Source of the DNA: GYS-P2D sp964489125
Lineage (GTDB): Bacteria; Bacteroidota; Bacteroidia; Chitinophagales; Saprospiraceae
Assembly (NCBI GenBank): GCA_964489125.1
Contig: CAZAXY010000021.1
Location: 1-38,615 of the forward strand
Reading direction: 5' to 3'
DNA: 38,615 bases
Shown here: in pieces, positions 7,994 to 17,035 of the stretch
Layout: every line of letters starts with the position of its first letter
Position numbering within the stretch: position 1 is the first letter of the stretch
Position numbers and translations under genes: made by a program
Notes under the pieces: generated by a model
Databases searched by the model: none
Told to the model about the DNA's origin: nothing
The model's input: the letters and a program-made list of their open reading frames with translations, nothing else

Positions 7994-8638
7994 TTATTTA
8001 ATTTTTCCTTGTAGGTACATGCTTATAGCTTCGGCCTTGTTATTGACCTGTAGATGTCTGTAGAGCTTTTTGATATGAGTGCGTACAGTCTCTACTGAGA
8101 TAAAGAGCTCCTCTGAGATATGCTTATAGCTCTTGCCTTCTGACAGTCTTTTAAGTATCTGATTCTGTCGTTCGGAGAGTGAATTTGATATCGTTTTCTT
8201 GGACCCTCCTAAGAGGTGGTTGACGATTTCACGTGCTATGGAGGGAGACATATATGATCCTCCTGCCGCCACGATACGGATCGCTTCAACTATCTGTTTA
8301 AGGGATGTCTTCTTAGAGATATACGAGCAAGCCCCAGAGCATAACGCTTTTAGGATGATCTCTTCTTCCTCATAAGTCGTCAGGATGATGATATCCAGAT
8401 CTGGTTTTTGTTCGAGGATGAGTGGGATGCCATCAACACCTGACATTCCTGGGAGGCCGATATCTAGTAAGAGAATATCAGGCTGAAAACTGGGGTGTAG
8501 ATCAAGATGATGTTGGAAAGATTCAACCGATGAGAATGTTTCAATTACGTCAAACTCATCGTGAAATGTGATAAACTTTGACACGCTTTCGCGTATTTCG
8601 GCTATATCCTCTATCATGGTGATGCTTACTGTAGTCAT
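7994..8638 (-). CDS. NarL/LuxR-family response regulator
   Basis: A 214-aa transcription regulator. The receiver domain (about 3-120) has the acidic pair Glu10-Asp11, phospho-acceptor Asp59 in LLLDIGLPG, Thr87/88 and Lys109. The LuxR-type helix-turn-helix (about 148-210) shows the usual LSERQNQIL and ISVETVRTHIKKLY motifs. Length is standard for NarL regulators. It is the first gene of a two-gene operon with the HisKA_3 propeller kinase, the kinase class that normally phosphorylates NarL-type regulators, so the two are very likely cognate partners. Target genes cannot be read from the sequence. Confidence 0.93.
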   Translation of the reverse strand: MTTVSITMIEDIAEIRESVSKFITFHDEFDVIETFSSVESFQHHLDLHPSFQPDILLLDIGLPGMSGVDGIPLILEQKPDLDIIILTTYEEEEIILKALCSGACSYISKKTSLKQIVEAIRIVAAGGSYMSPSIAREIVNHLLGGSKKTISNSLSERQNQILKRLSEGKSYKHISEELFISVETVRTHIKKLYRHLQVNNKAEAISMYLQGKIK

Positions 8639-8712
8639 TTGTATTACTGGTAAAGAAAGTTATATCTAATAATTATTTAGAGCAAGTATACCTAAATAAT
8701 CTGCCTATCGGA

Positions 8713-8730
8713 ATCACCCTGTAGGGTGAT
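8713..8730. repeat. Solitary module-A hairpin
   Basis: ATCACCC-TGTA-GGGTGAT, a perfect 7-bp stem (8 bp if the loop is two bases). It matches the first hairpin of the repeat clusters at 216-231 and 3678-3693, but here it stands alone between menB and the response-regulator gene. No T-run follows, so it is not an obvious terminator. Confidence 0.5.
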
Positions 8731-8799
8731 ATGGTTTCAATTGATCTTGATTTTAAAGAACAATTTTTGGATTTTTCTTGAGATATCGACACTGTCTCC

Positions 8800-9645
8800 C
8801 TACGGAAACTTAGGAAACTCATCCCAGTTAGGTTTGCGTTTCTCGAGGAATGCATTACGACCTTCTGCAGCCTCATCAGTCATATATCCCAATCTGGTGG
8901 CTTCTCCAGCAAAAAGCTGCTGCCCTACTAGACCATCATCGATGAGATTCATCGAGAATTTGAGCATCTTGATGGCTGTGGGACTCTTGGCCAAGATTTC
9001 TTGTGCCCATTGATAAGCTGTTTCTTCGAGTTGGGCGTGAGGGATAACCGCATTGACCATACCCATATGATATGCTTCTTTGGCGGTATAATTACGTCCG
9101 AGGAAGAAGATCTCTCGAGCTCGTTTCTGCCCAACCTGTCTAGCAAGATATGCCGATCCATAGCCGCCGTCATAACTGGCTACATCTGCATCTGTCTGCT
9201 TAAATATGGCGTGCTCTTCGCTAGCCAGTGTGAGATCACAAACCACATGTAGGCTATGTCCGCCGCCTACGGCCCATCCGGGCACGACACAGATCACAGC
9301 CTTGTTCATAAATCTGATCTGTCGCTGTACTTCGAGGATGTGCAGTCTGCTACCTCCCTTGGTACTGCCTTCATACCCGCGCTTACCACGTACCCGCTGA
9401 TCACCACCGGAGCAGAAGGCCCAGCCGCCATCTTTAGGAGAAGGCCCCTCACCAGAAAGCAATATGACCCCAATAGAAGTGTCAAATCGTGCATCGTCAA
9501 AAGCATCCAACAACTCGTCCACCGTCTCTGGTCTGAAGGCATTGCGTACCTCGGGACGATTGAAGGCAATACGTGCAACGCCGTTACATTTTTTATAAGT
9601 GATGTCGGTATATTCTTTAGCAGTAGTCCACTTTATTTCGGGCAT
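8800..9645 (-). CDS. menB: 1,4-dihydroxy-2-naphthoyl-CoA synthase
   Basis: A crotonase-fold enzyme of menaquinone synthesis that closes the ring of o-succinylbenzoyl-CoA. MenB-specific motifs are present: CSGGDQ, the oxyanion loop GWAVGGGHSLH, FKQTDADVASYDGGYGS, and the C-terminal EGRNAFLEKRKPNW block that other enoyl-CoA hydratases lack. The Asp in QTDADV stands where bicarbonate-dependent MenB enzymes (E. coli type) have Gly, so this should be the bicarbonate-independent type, as in Mycobacterium. I start at MPEIKWTTAKEY (9645, 281 aa), which matches family N-termini; an upstream in-frame ATG at 9663 would add six residues. No other men gene is nearby. Confidence 0.93.
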   Translation of the reverse strand: MPEIKWTTAKEYTDITYKKCNGVARIAFNRPEVRNAFRPETVDELLDAFDDARFDTSIGVILLSGEGPSPKDGGWAFCSGGDQRVRGKRGYEGSTKGGSRLHILEVQRQIRFMNKAVICVVPGWAVGGGHSLHVVCDLTLASEEHAIFKQTDADVASYDGGYGSAYLARQVGQKRAREIFFLGRNYTAKEAYHMGMVNAVIPHAQLEETAYQWAQEILAKSPTAIKMLKFSMNLIDDGLVGQQLFAGEATRLGYMTDEAAEGRNAFLEKRKPNWDEFPKFP

Positions 9646-9694
9646 AGTTGTGTGTTGTAGCACTCTAACATCACTATAGTAGATATAGTTTGCC

Positions 9695-9731
9695 CAAAAT
9701 AAAAGAGCGAGAAAGATATTCTTTCTCGCTC
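9695..9731 (-). terminator. Rho-independent terminator after the CBS-protein gene
   Basis: An 11-bp perfect stem GAGCGAGAAAG/CTTTCTCGCTC (9705-9715, 9721-9731) with an ATATT loop. Read on minus it is followed by TTTTATTTT. It lies 34 nt beyond the CBS gene stop and separates it from menB. Confidence 0.85.
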
Positions 9732-9764
9732 CGCTGGATGTCTTGACGCAGTAATGATTAACAA

Positions 9765-10220
9765 CTAAAATGCTGGGACTCTAGGTCTCCAGCTTGAAGG
9801 GATAAGCGTGATATTAGGTCTACGCTTAACAATAGCTTTAAGAACATCTCTTCTGCTTATCTGCCCAATGAGTTTTCCATTATCCAATACTGGATATCGT
9901 CGAAATGTGGAATGAGCAAATTGATAAGCTGCGTCCATGATTGAAGTATCATGTGCTAGTGTTGTCATTTTCTTAGACATATAGTCAGCAACGACACCGG
10001 TGCCAGCAGGACGCTGATTGTACTGCCCATCAAGCAGTAGATTGATGCAATCCTTCTCTGACAATATGCCGACTAGATTACCCTTTGAATCGACTACAGG
10101 TGCCCCAGATATTTTATTGTATAGCAATGTCTGTGTGGCTTCTCGGATGTCCATTTCTGGTTGAAAAGTGATCAACTTCGTAGACATATAATCAGTTACA
10201 AATTCTTTATCATTTGTCAT
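9765..10220 (-). CDS. CBS-domain pair protein
   Basis: A 151-aa stand-alone protein made of two CBS motifs in tandem (about 8-65 and 78-135). Each has the conserved pattern of a hydrophobic strand, (S/R)GAPVVD or RRYPVLD, a short turn and (V/I)G(I/Q)(L/I)S..D. Such Bateman modules bind adenosine nucleotides or related ligands, but with no attached effector domain the role cannot be read from sequence. The last 15 residues (SSWRPRVPAF region) are Pro/Arg-rich and outside the fold. It is probably monocistronic: its own terminator follows, and 75 nt separate it from the ABC transporter gene upstream. Confidence 0.88.
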   Translation of the reverse strand: MTNDKEFVTDYMSTKLITFQPEMDIREATQTLLYNKISGAPVVDSKGNLVGILSEKDCINLLLDGQYNQRPAGTGVVADYMSKKMTTLAHDTSIMDAAYQFAHSTFRRYPVLDNGKLIGQISRRDVLKAIVKRRPNITLIPSSWRPRVPAF

Positions 10221-10295
10221 CGTCGGTATATTAAATATGTAAAAGTTGATTTAATATACTAAATATTTGTAATTACAGCGAATATTCAGAATAAA

Positions 10296-12128
10296 TTATC
10301 TATAGCCTTGTGCTTGATAGTTAAAAAGCTCCGCATAGAGCGCACCATTGTCCAATAATTCGGCGTGACTGCCGATCTCCAAGATTTGTCCATGCTTAAG
10401 TACAAGTATACGATCTGCCATGCGCACGGTACTAAAGCGATGTGAGATCAACACCGCCGTTTTCTGAGCCGTTAACTCCGTGAAGCGCTCAAATGCCTCG
10501 AACTCTGCTCGAGCATCAAGAGCACTTGTAGGTTCATCTAGGACGATGACCTGAGCATTTTTCATGTATGCCCTAGCGAGCGCAACCTTCTGCCATTGAC
10601 CGCCAGACAATTCCTTGCCATCATGAAAGCGCTTACCCAATGGTTGTTCATAGCGCTTAGGGAGCGTTTGGACGACTTGATCTGCAAGGCTGCGCTCGGC
10701 CGCATGTTCGATACGTTGTTGATCGCTTATTTTATCAATCTTACCAATGGCAATGTTCTCACCTGCCGTAAAATAGAACTTTACAAAATCTTGGAAGATC
10801 ACTCCGAAGAGCGCTTGATATTCTTCTACAGTTATTGTCCATATGTCCATACCATCCAGTAGTATGCGACCAGAGGTCGGTTTATACATCCTCAAGAGCA
10901 ACTTGACTAAGGTAGTCTTGCCAGCCCCATTTTCTCCCACTAATGCCAGCTTCTCACCAGCTTTTAGGGTGAAGTTGATGTCATTTAACACATATTCGTC
11001 AGAACCTGGATATTGAAAGGAAACGTCTTGAAAAGTAAAGCCATGACTAATAGTAGCACCATTGAGGCTATTTACTTCGAGGCTGGTATCAGACTCGTAG
11101 TCTTGATCTAAGAAGTCAAAGTAGTCCTTGAGGTAAAGCGCGTTTTCGGTGATGCGGGTGAATCTGGAGAATATAGATTGTAGTTGATTGCGAATGCGCT
11201 GAAAGGACCCTGCTAAGAACGTCAGTTCACCTATAGTGATGACTCCTGCTACGGTCCTCAAGATGATCGTCACATAGGCCGCATAATATGCAATATCACC
11301 GATTACATTGAATGTGGCGCCCCATGATGCTCGACGGATTGCCAATCCCTTGTTTACTTGAAAGTATCTATCTGCCAATACAGAGAAACGTTCTTTTAAG
11401 AAGTCAGATAGGCTGAAGAGTTTGACCTCTTTAGCAGTGACATCACTTGCTCCTATATATCTTAGGTAGTCCAGCTCACGCCGTTCCGTTGTCCAACTAC
11501 GAGTGAGTGAATAGCTCGCACTGCTAAACTTGATCTCATTGATGAATGATGGGATAATCGCTATGAATAATATCATAATCAGGAGTGGATAAATCAGAAC
11601 CAATCCTGCAACCAATGAGATTACAGTAATAAGATCTTGGGCTTGACTCAGCGCATTGGACATGAGCGTTACTCGGCTGGTGGTCTGTCGACGAGCACGC
11701 TCGAGCTTATCATAGAAATCAGCGTCCTCGAGTTGACTCAATGCGATCTGCGCAGACTTAGCAATAAGATCAACACTGGACTTATTACTATATAAATCTC
11801 CCATCAGGCCATCAGTTAGATCAATGGTCCTACCGATTATATTGCTCAGTATAGCCAAACCAAGTTCGACACCTATATATAACCATAGCTGACTAAGGTC
11901 CCCTTGATTTCCTTGTTGAGCGATGATCTCATCAATGATGAGCTTGCCGACCCACAGCATAATAATTGGAATAACGGCCTTAATTAATCTACAGATGATA
12001 TTGAGGATAAACAGTCTTGGGCTCGTCTGAAAGATGAGTGCAAAAAAACGAGGAAGATAGCGCAATGCCTGGATGTTATCCCGCCAACTATATTTTGCTT
12101 GTTCCTTATTGGGTTGTATCGCCTTCAT
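10296..12128 (-). CDS. ABC exporter, fused membrane and ATPase domains
   Basis: A 610-aa half-transporter of the exporter type. About 25-330 is the membrane domain with around six helices, and about 362-605 the nucleotide-binding domain. The ATPase has Walker A GENGAGKTT (398-406), Q-loop Gln446, signature LSGGQ (507-511), Walker B VIVLDE (527-532) and switch His563, so it should be active as a homodimer. No partner half-transporter, membrane-fusion or biosynthetic gene is adjacent, and the substrate is unknown. A minus-strand TATCTTTG sits 24-31 nt upstream of the start. Confidence 0.9.
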   Translation of the reverse strand: MKAIQPNKEQAKYSWRDNIQALRYLPRFFALIFQTSPRLFILNIICRLIKAVIPIIMLWVGKLIIDEIIAQQGNQGDLSQLWLYIGVELGLAILSNIIGRTIDLTDGLMGDLYSNKSSVDLIAKSAQIALSQLEDADFYDKLERARRQTTSRVTLMSNALSQAQDLITVISLVAGLVLIYPLLIMILFIAIIPSFINEIKFSSASYSLTRSWTTERRELDYLRYIGASDVTAKEVKLFSLSDFLKERFSVLADRYFQVNKGLAIRRASWGATFNVIGDIAYYAAYVTIILRTVAGVITIGELTFLAGSFQRIRNQLQSIFSRFTRITENALYLKDYFDFLDQDYESDTSLEVNSLNGATISHGFTFQDVSFQYPGSDEYVLNDINFTLKAGEKLALVGENGAGKTTLVKLLLRMYKPTSGRILLDGMDIWTITVEEYQALFGVIFQDFVKFYFTAGENIAIGKIDKISDQQRIEHAAERSLADQVVQTLPKRYEQPLGKRFHDGKELSGGQWQKVALARAYMKNAQVIVLDEPTSALDARAEFEAFERFTELTAQKTAVLISHRFSTVRMADRILVLKHGQILEIGSHAELLDNGALYAELFNYQAQGYR

Positions 12129-12151
12129 TGATTATTGATAACACCACACGT

Positions 12152-12159
12152 CAAAGATA
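12152..12159 (-). promoter_or_regulatory. Candidate -7 promoter element for the ABC exporter
   Basis: Minus strand reads TATCTTTG, matching the Bacteroidota -7 consensus TAnnTTTG. No TTG is seen at the usual upstream spacing, so this is the -7 element only. Confidence 0.4.
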
Positions 12160-12286
12160 GCTTGTTAATCATCTTAACATTAGAGTTATGTAATTATCAA
12201 TTCATTAACATCTATTAAGTGTCTATTATACTATTTATTCATTTTCTTGAGTTAACAATTATGTTTTCGCCAAAACCTCACTCATC

Positions 12287-15118
12287 ATGCTAAAAAATCT
12301 ACTTGCTACAATTGTATCTATTCTATTCTGTGTACATCTCAGCGCACAGAAGAATCATAACATAACTGGTATTGTTCAGGACACTACAGGGGAGACATTG
12401 TTAGGGTCTACTATCTTATTGTTGGATCAAGATTCTGTCTTTGTAGACTTCAGTAGAAGTGAATTGGATGGAAGCTTTGAATTTAAGAAAGTTTCTCCGG
12501 GCCCTTATATTGTCAAAATCACCTTTGTAGGATTTATTCCTGAGCATATACCTATCAATCTGTCTAGTAGAGATATTGATTTGGGTACTATCGAATTGAC
12601 CGAGATTGCCACAGAGCTGATGGAGGTGGTTATCAAAGCAGCGAGAGCGCCGATTAAGATGCGTGGAGATACGATCGAGTATGATGCAACAACATTTAAG
12701 GTGCCAGAAGGGTCCACAGTAGAGGATCTGCTGAAACGATTGCCTGGCATCCAAGTCGATCAGGAAGGTGAGATTATAGCTGATGGACAGAATGTAACAG
12801 AAGTCACCGTAGATGGCAAGAAGTTCTTTGGAGGAGACCCCAAGGCGGCGACTAAGAACCTCCAAGCAGAAGGAATATCTAAAGTCCAGGTTTATGATAA
12901 CAAGTCTGAGGAAGAAGAGATTACCGGGCAGTCAAATGGCAATCAAGAGAAGACACTCAACTTAGAGCTCAAAGAAGACTACAAGTCTGGCGCATTTGGC
13001 AAAGTCACTGGTGGTTATGGTACAGAAGATCGGGCTGAGCTTAAGGGAAACTACAATCGATTTAATGACAAGATTCAGTTTTCCTTAATTGGTGTGGGAA
13101 ATAATACTGGTCGCAATGGTCTATCATGGGATGACTATTCAGGATTTCTTGGGTCGCAAGCTTGGTCATTTAATGACGACGGCATCTACGGCTTTGGGTC
13201 AGGTAGTGGGTTCAGGTCGTTTAGCTTTGGTGGCGAAGATGATAGTTTGGAGTCCAGTCTCCGTAGCGTATTCTTTTCTGGTAGTCAGGCAGGGTTGCCA
13301 GAGAATTATAATGGCGGCACTAATTTTAATTATGAACACAAGAAAACTAAGATTAATGCATATTATTTCATTAATCAAAAAGGTCTTGATGTCAATAGAA
13401 CTAGTGAACGAGAGACATTTTTATCTAATGGCAATGTCCTCGAGGAGAATAGTTCGAACTCTGAGACCACAGCACTTGGACATCGTGCTGAGGTATCATG
13501 GGAGCAGGAGATAGACTCCTTTCATACAATAATTGTCAAGACACAATTTGCAGCTGTTAATAACGAGGGCGTGTTTATTGGTGACGGTACTTCTCGCTTC
13601 GAAGGCAATAACTTTGATACGAACACTAATGATTTTGAGAATGATAATAATACCAATGGTCATCTGATCAGTGGTAGAGTGCTGTTACGCAAAAAATTTA
13701 GGTCTAATAAGCGGCGACGCCTGGGTTTTAATACGTCTTATCAATTTTCATCTTTGGATGAGAGACAAACACAGCGTTCAGTCAATGAGTTTTTTGATGA
13801 GTTGGGCTTAACCTCAAGGCAGGCTCTTGATCAGAATTACGACAATATTGCGACCAAAAACTTGGTCAGAATTAATGGCTTATATGTGGAGCCGATATCG
13901 GAGAAATTTACAATTAATACGTTCTACAATTTTTCTAATCGGCAAGAGAATGGGGATCGAGAAGTACTTGATGTAGCAGACAATACCGAAGCGGTCAATA
14001 CTTTTTTGACACGCAATTACGATAATGACATTACACTCAATAGGATCGGCTCTTCATTAAAATATTCTCACGCTGGAGTCAATGTATCGGTTGGTGCAGC
14101 ATTTCAAAATTTCATACTTAAGGGACTCTTTGAGGGCGTGGAAGGAAGTGGTATCAGTGGAGTTGTGGATCGCAGCTATACTAATGTTATCCCCAATGTT
14201 ACGGTGAACTTTAGTCCTATTCGCAACTCATATTTCAATGTATCCTATACGGTCAATGCCAATGAGCCAAGCATACGTAATCTCCAACCGGTAATAGATA
14301 ACAGTAACCCACTGATACTCCGTGAAGGCAATCCTGATCTCGACCCTCAAATCTCTCATAACTTCAATGCCTATTTCAGCTTTTCAAGGCCGCTATCTGG
14401 CTTTAGGGTCTATTTGAGTGGAGGCCATTCATTCTTTAGGGATCAAATTATTACTGATGAGACCATCGATGAAAATTTTGTTCGATTTGTGCGTCCGATA
14501 AACTTTGATGGTGGCAGTAATACAAATATTTATACTGGGGTCAACTTTCCATTAGTAACTAATAAGTGGACACTCAACCTTGGTTTTTCTAGTTTTATCA
14601 ATGATACTAATGCATTTGTTAATGATGTGCTCAATGAAACCAAGACCGTAAACTATACTCCTACAGTGAGCATGAATATCACCCCAGGTGATAAGTTGGC
14701 AGTATATCTTAATGCTAGGTTCGGCTTATCTGATACGGAATATAACATCAACACGTCGCTTAATCAGACGTCACGTAACTTCCGATATGGCGTTGAATTT
14801 AATACTGATTTGGTGCTTGGTCTAAAGCTAAACAGTGATTTTACGCTGTCTACATTCAGCAACGATCGCTTAGCTCTGGATCAAGAGATACCAATATTGA
14901 ATCTGTCTATCTATAAACAGTTTCTTAAGGGTAATAAAGGAGAGATTAGATTGTCTCTATATGACGCATTTAATCAGAACGTCTCGATCAATCAGTTTGC
15001 CTCTAACTTCTTCTTCTCGCAGTCCAGAACGGTGACATTGGCACGTTACGGCTTATTGAGTTTCACCTACAACATCAAGGGACTGAAATCTGGAATCAAG
15101 AGAGATGGTTTCCATTAA
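12287..15118 (+). CDS. TonB-dependent-receptor-like outer-membrane beta-barrel protein
   Basis: A 943-aa protein. Residues 1-21 are a signal peptide (ends HLSAQ). About 25-95 is a carboxypeptidase-regulatory-like beta-sandwich (NITGIVQDTTGETLLGST). About 115-205 is a plug-like domain with VEDLLKRLPGIQVD and VTVDGKKFFGGDP, and the remainder is a long Asn/Phe/Tyr-rich beta-barrel ending near YNIKGLK. This architecture belongs to the family often annotated outer-membrane beta-barrel or TonB-dependent receptor. There is no SusD partner, so a SusCD glycan importer is unlikely. It is followed after 20 nt by a GLPGLI-family gene, a pairing seen repeatedly in Bacteroidota. Substrate or function is unknown. 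Confidence 0.87.
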   Translation: MLKNLLATIVSILFCVHLSAQKNHNITGIVQDTTGETLLGSTILLLDQDSVFVDFSRSELDGSFEFKKVSPGPYIVKITFVGFIPEHIPINLSSRDIDLGTIELTEIATELMEVVIKAARAPIKMRGDTIEYDATTFKVPEGSTVEDLLKRLPGIQVDQEGEIIADGQNVTEVTVDGKKFFGGDPKAATKNLQAEGISKVQVYDNKSEEEEITGQSNGNQEKTLNLELKEDYKSGAFGKVTGGYGTEDRAELKGNYNRFNDKIQFSLIGVGNNTGRNGLSWDDYSGFLGSQAWSFNDDGIYGFGSGSGFRSFSFGGEDDSLESSLRSVFFSGSQAGLPENYNGGTNFNYEHKKTKINAYYFINQKGLDVNRTSERETFLSNGNVLEENSSNSETTALGHRAEVSWEQEIDSFHTIIVKTQFAAVNNEGVFIGDGTSRFEGNNFDTNTNDFENDNNTNGHLISGRVLLRKKFRSNKRRRLGFNTSYQFSSLDERQTQRSVNEFFDELGLTSRQALDQNYDNIATKNLVRINGLYVEPISEKFTINTFYNFSNRQENGDREVLDVADNTEAVNTFLTRNYDNDITLNRIGSSLKYSHAGVNVSVGAAFQNFILKGLFEGVEGSGISGVVDRSYTNVIPNVTVNFSPIRNSYFNVSYTVNANEPSIRNLQPVIDNSNPLILREGNPDLDPQISHNFNAYFSFSRPLSGFRVYLSGGHSFFRDQIITDETIDENFVRFVRPINFDGGSNTNIYTGVNFPLVTNKWTLNLGFSSFINDTNAFVNDVLNETKTVNYTPTVSMNITPGDKLAVYLNARFGLSDTEYNINTSLNQTSRNFRYGVEFNTDLVLGLKLNSDFTLSTFSNDRLALDQEIPILNLSIYKQFLKGNKGEIRLSLYDAFNQNVSINQFASNFFFSQSRTVTLARYGLLSFTYNIKGLKSGIKRDGFH

Positions 15119-15138
15119 TAAAGACACATATAGATAGC

Positions 15139-15867
15139 ATGAAACAAATTGTAATATCAATTCTCCTGTTTGGATTCTTCAACGCTAATGCGCAAAATGA
15201 TCACGGCACGGTAGTATATAATCGGCAGATCGACTATGTAAAAATGATGGCAGACCTACCATTCTTATCCGAAGAAGAAAAAGACCGTATCAAGTTGACC
15301 TGGGGTAAGGGCACGTGGGATACTAATTATAACTTGACCTTTGACCCCAATGGGGCGGTATATACTTATGGTAAGACTGAACGGAGTTATAGTTATTCAC
15401 GACGTCAAGATGAGTTTCTAATCATCGATGATTTCAAGAAGTCCGAACAAATGAGACAGTTCGTCATGGGAGGGCGGCTCTATCTACTTGAAGACGACAA
15501 ACCAAGGACGAGATGGAAGATTAAAAATGAAATCCGAGAAATCGAAGGCTATCTGTGTATGAAAGCAGAAACGACGGATCCAACTAAAGGTCAGACCGTC
15601 GTAGCGTGGTTCTCCGACCAGATCCCTGTTGCTGCTGGCCCCGAGGGATATACAGGATTGCCTGGATTGATATTGATGCTTGATATCAATAATGGTACTG
15701 CTATCATCGAAGCAACTTCAGTAGACTTGGCGGTTGCAGAACACCCGATTCCTAAGAAGATTAAAGGCAAGAAACTTGGATTTACAGAATATGATCAACT
15801 GATCGAAAAATTCTTTGCCGAGAGTATAGAAGGGGAGCGTAACCCCTTTTGGGAGATACGCTACTAA
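15139..15867 (+). CDS. GLPGLI family protein
   Basis: A 242-aa exported protein with a signal peptide (1-19, ends NANAQ). The family-naming motif is present at 173-178 (GLPGLI), preceded by VVAWFSDQIPVAAGPEGY, the conserved block in which an exported protein acquires a defined Trp-Phe/Pro-Gly pattern. The biochemical role of the family is not known; members are typically small periplasmic or surface proteins encoded beside outer-membrane barrels, as here. The 20-nt gap to the upstream gene implies co-transcription. Confidence 0.92.
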   Translation: MKQIVISILLFGFFNANAQNDHGTVVYNRQIDYVKMMADLPFLSEEEKDRIKLTWGKGTWDTNYNLTFDPNGAVYTYGKTERSYSYSRRQDEFLIIDDFKKSEQMRQFVMGGRLYLLEDDKPRTRWKIKNEIREIEGYLCMKAETTDPTKGQTVVAWFSDQIPVAAGPEGYTGLPGLILMLDINNGTAIIEATSVDLAVAEHPIPKKIKGKKLGFTEYDQLIEKFFAESIEGERNPFWEIRY

Positions 15868-15928
15868 TTTTAGCCTAGAGTTTGAACTGATAGGTATTAA
15901 TTATATTAGTAGCCATACACTTTATGAT

Positions 15929-17035
15929 ATGGCCACTAATACACTATCAAATCGTCTTATTTCACTGGATGCCATGCGAGGATTTACCATTGCAGGTATG
16001 ATCATCGTTAACGATCCGGGTTCGTGGTCACACGTGTATGGGCCGCTATTGCACGAAGCTTGGAATGGTATTACACCTACGGACTATGTATTTCCTTTCT
16101 TTCTTTTCATAGTTGGTGTATCGATATCCTTGGCCTATCAGAAAAGACTTGATGATGGCAGTGAGAAAAGACCCTTAGTTCGTAAGATCCTCATTAGATC
16201 CATAAAAATTTTCTTACTTGGGCTATTCCTCTGGTTATGGCCAAAGTTTGATTTTGGAGGGATTAGATATGCTGGAGTATTGCAGCGAATCGCATTGGTG
16301 TTTCTACCTTGTGCATTGTTATATCTGTACACAGATTGGCGGACACAACTCAAGCTGGCAATCGGCATCTTGATTGGATACTGGATCATTATGGCCTATG
16401 TGCCAGTGCCAGGTATAGACGCACCAGATCTAAGCGTGCCTGAGAAGAATTGGGCGCATTATCTGGATAATCTTTTGTTGCCAGGCAGAATGTGGCAAGA
16501 GACTTGGGACCCAGAGGGTCTCCTAAGCACGCTGCCATCTATAGGAACTGGGATCATCGGCATGTTAATCGGTAAGATGATACTCACGATTCGAGGTTCT
16601 TATGAGAAGCTTACTCATCTGTTTTTAGCAGGGTTTATTATGCTGGTTATAGGAGGTATATGGAAGTGGTATTTTCCATTGAATAAAAATATATGGACAA
16701 GCTCATATGTAATGGTTATGGCTGGGATGTCGACACTCACTCTTGCGACATTTATGTATATCGTAGATCTCAAGGGATATACTCGTTGGACTACAATAGG
16801 TAGGGTCTTTGGCGCTAATTCTATAGCAGCCTATGTCCTGGCAGGTATGCTTACTGTAGTCTTCTATAGTGACCTTTTATTTGGTGTTGCTCTTAACCAA
16901 TTATGGATGGATTCAATTACATCGATTGGTATAGCGCCTAAATTGGCCTCGTTGCTTTATGCTTTGATGTATGTAGGAATCATCTTTATTCCTACCTATC
17001 TACTCTACCGGAAGAGAGTATTTATTAAAGTATAG
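15929..17035 (+). CDS. Heparan-alpha-glucosaminide N-acetyltransferase-like membrane protein (DUF5009/NagX type)
   Basis: A 368-aa polytopic membrane protein with about ten hydrophobic helices. The N-terminus RLISLDAMRGFTIAGMIIVN and the motif HEAWNGITPTDYVFPFFLFIVG are diagnostic for the bacterial relatives of lysosomal HGSNAT. His42 corresponds to the histidine acetylated or used in transfer in HGSNAT. The bacterial proteins are thought to modify amino sugars across the membrane, but the substrate here is not shown. It begins 61 nt after the GLPGLI gene and could be in its transcript. Its last 11 nt overlap the 3' end of the convergent Amt-kinase gene. Confidence 0.88.
   Translation: MATNTLSNRLISLDAMRGFTIAGMIIVNDPGSWSHVYGPLLHEAWNGITPTDYVFPFFLFIVGVSISLAYQKRLDDGSEKRPLVRKILIRSIKIFLLGLFLWLWPKFDFGGIRYAGVLQRIALVFLPCALLYLYTDWRTQLKLAIGILIGYWIIMAYVPVPGIDAPDLSVPEKNWAHYLDNLLLPGRMWQETWDPEGLLSTLPSIGTGIIGMLIGKMILTIRGSYEKLTHLFLAGFIMLVIGGIWKWYFPLNKNIWTSSYVMVMAGMSTLTLATFMYIVDLKGYTRWTTIGRVFGANSIAAYVLAGMLTVVFYSDLLFGVALNQLWMDSITSIGIAPKLASLLYALMYVGIIFIPTYLLYRKRVFIKV

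Noticed and set aside
8800..9645. General enoyl-CoA hydratase
   Set aside because: The CSGGDQ, SYDGGYGS and C-terminal EGRNAF motifs are specific to MenB.
12287..15118. SusC-type component of a polysaccharide utilisation locus
   Set aside because: No SusD-like gene or glycoside hydrolase is adjacent; the neighbour is a GLPGLI-family gene instead.
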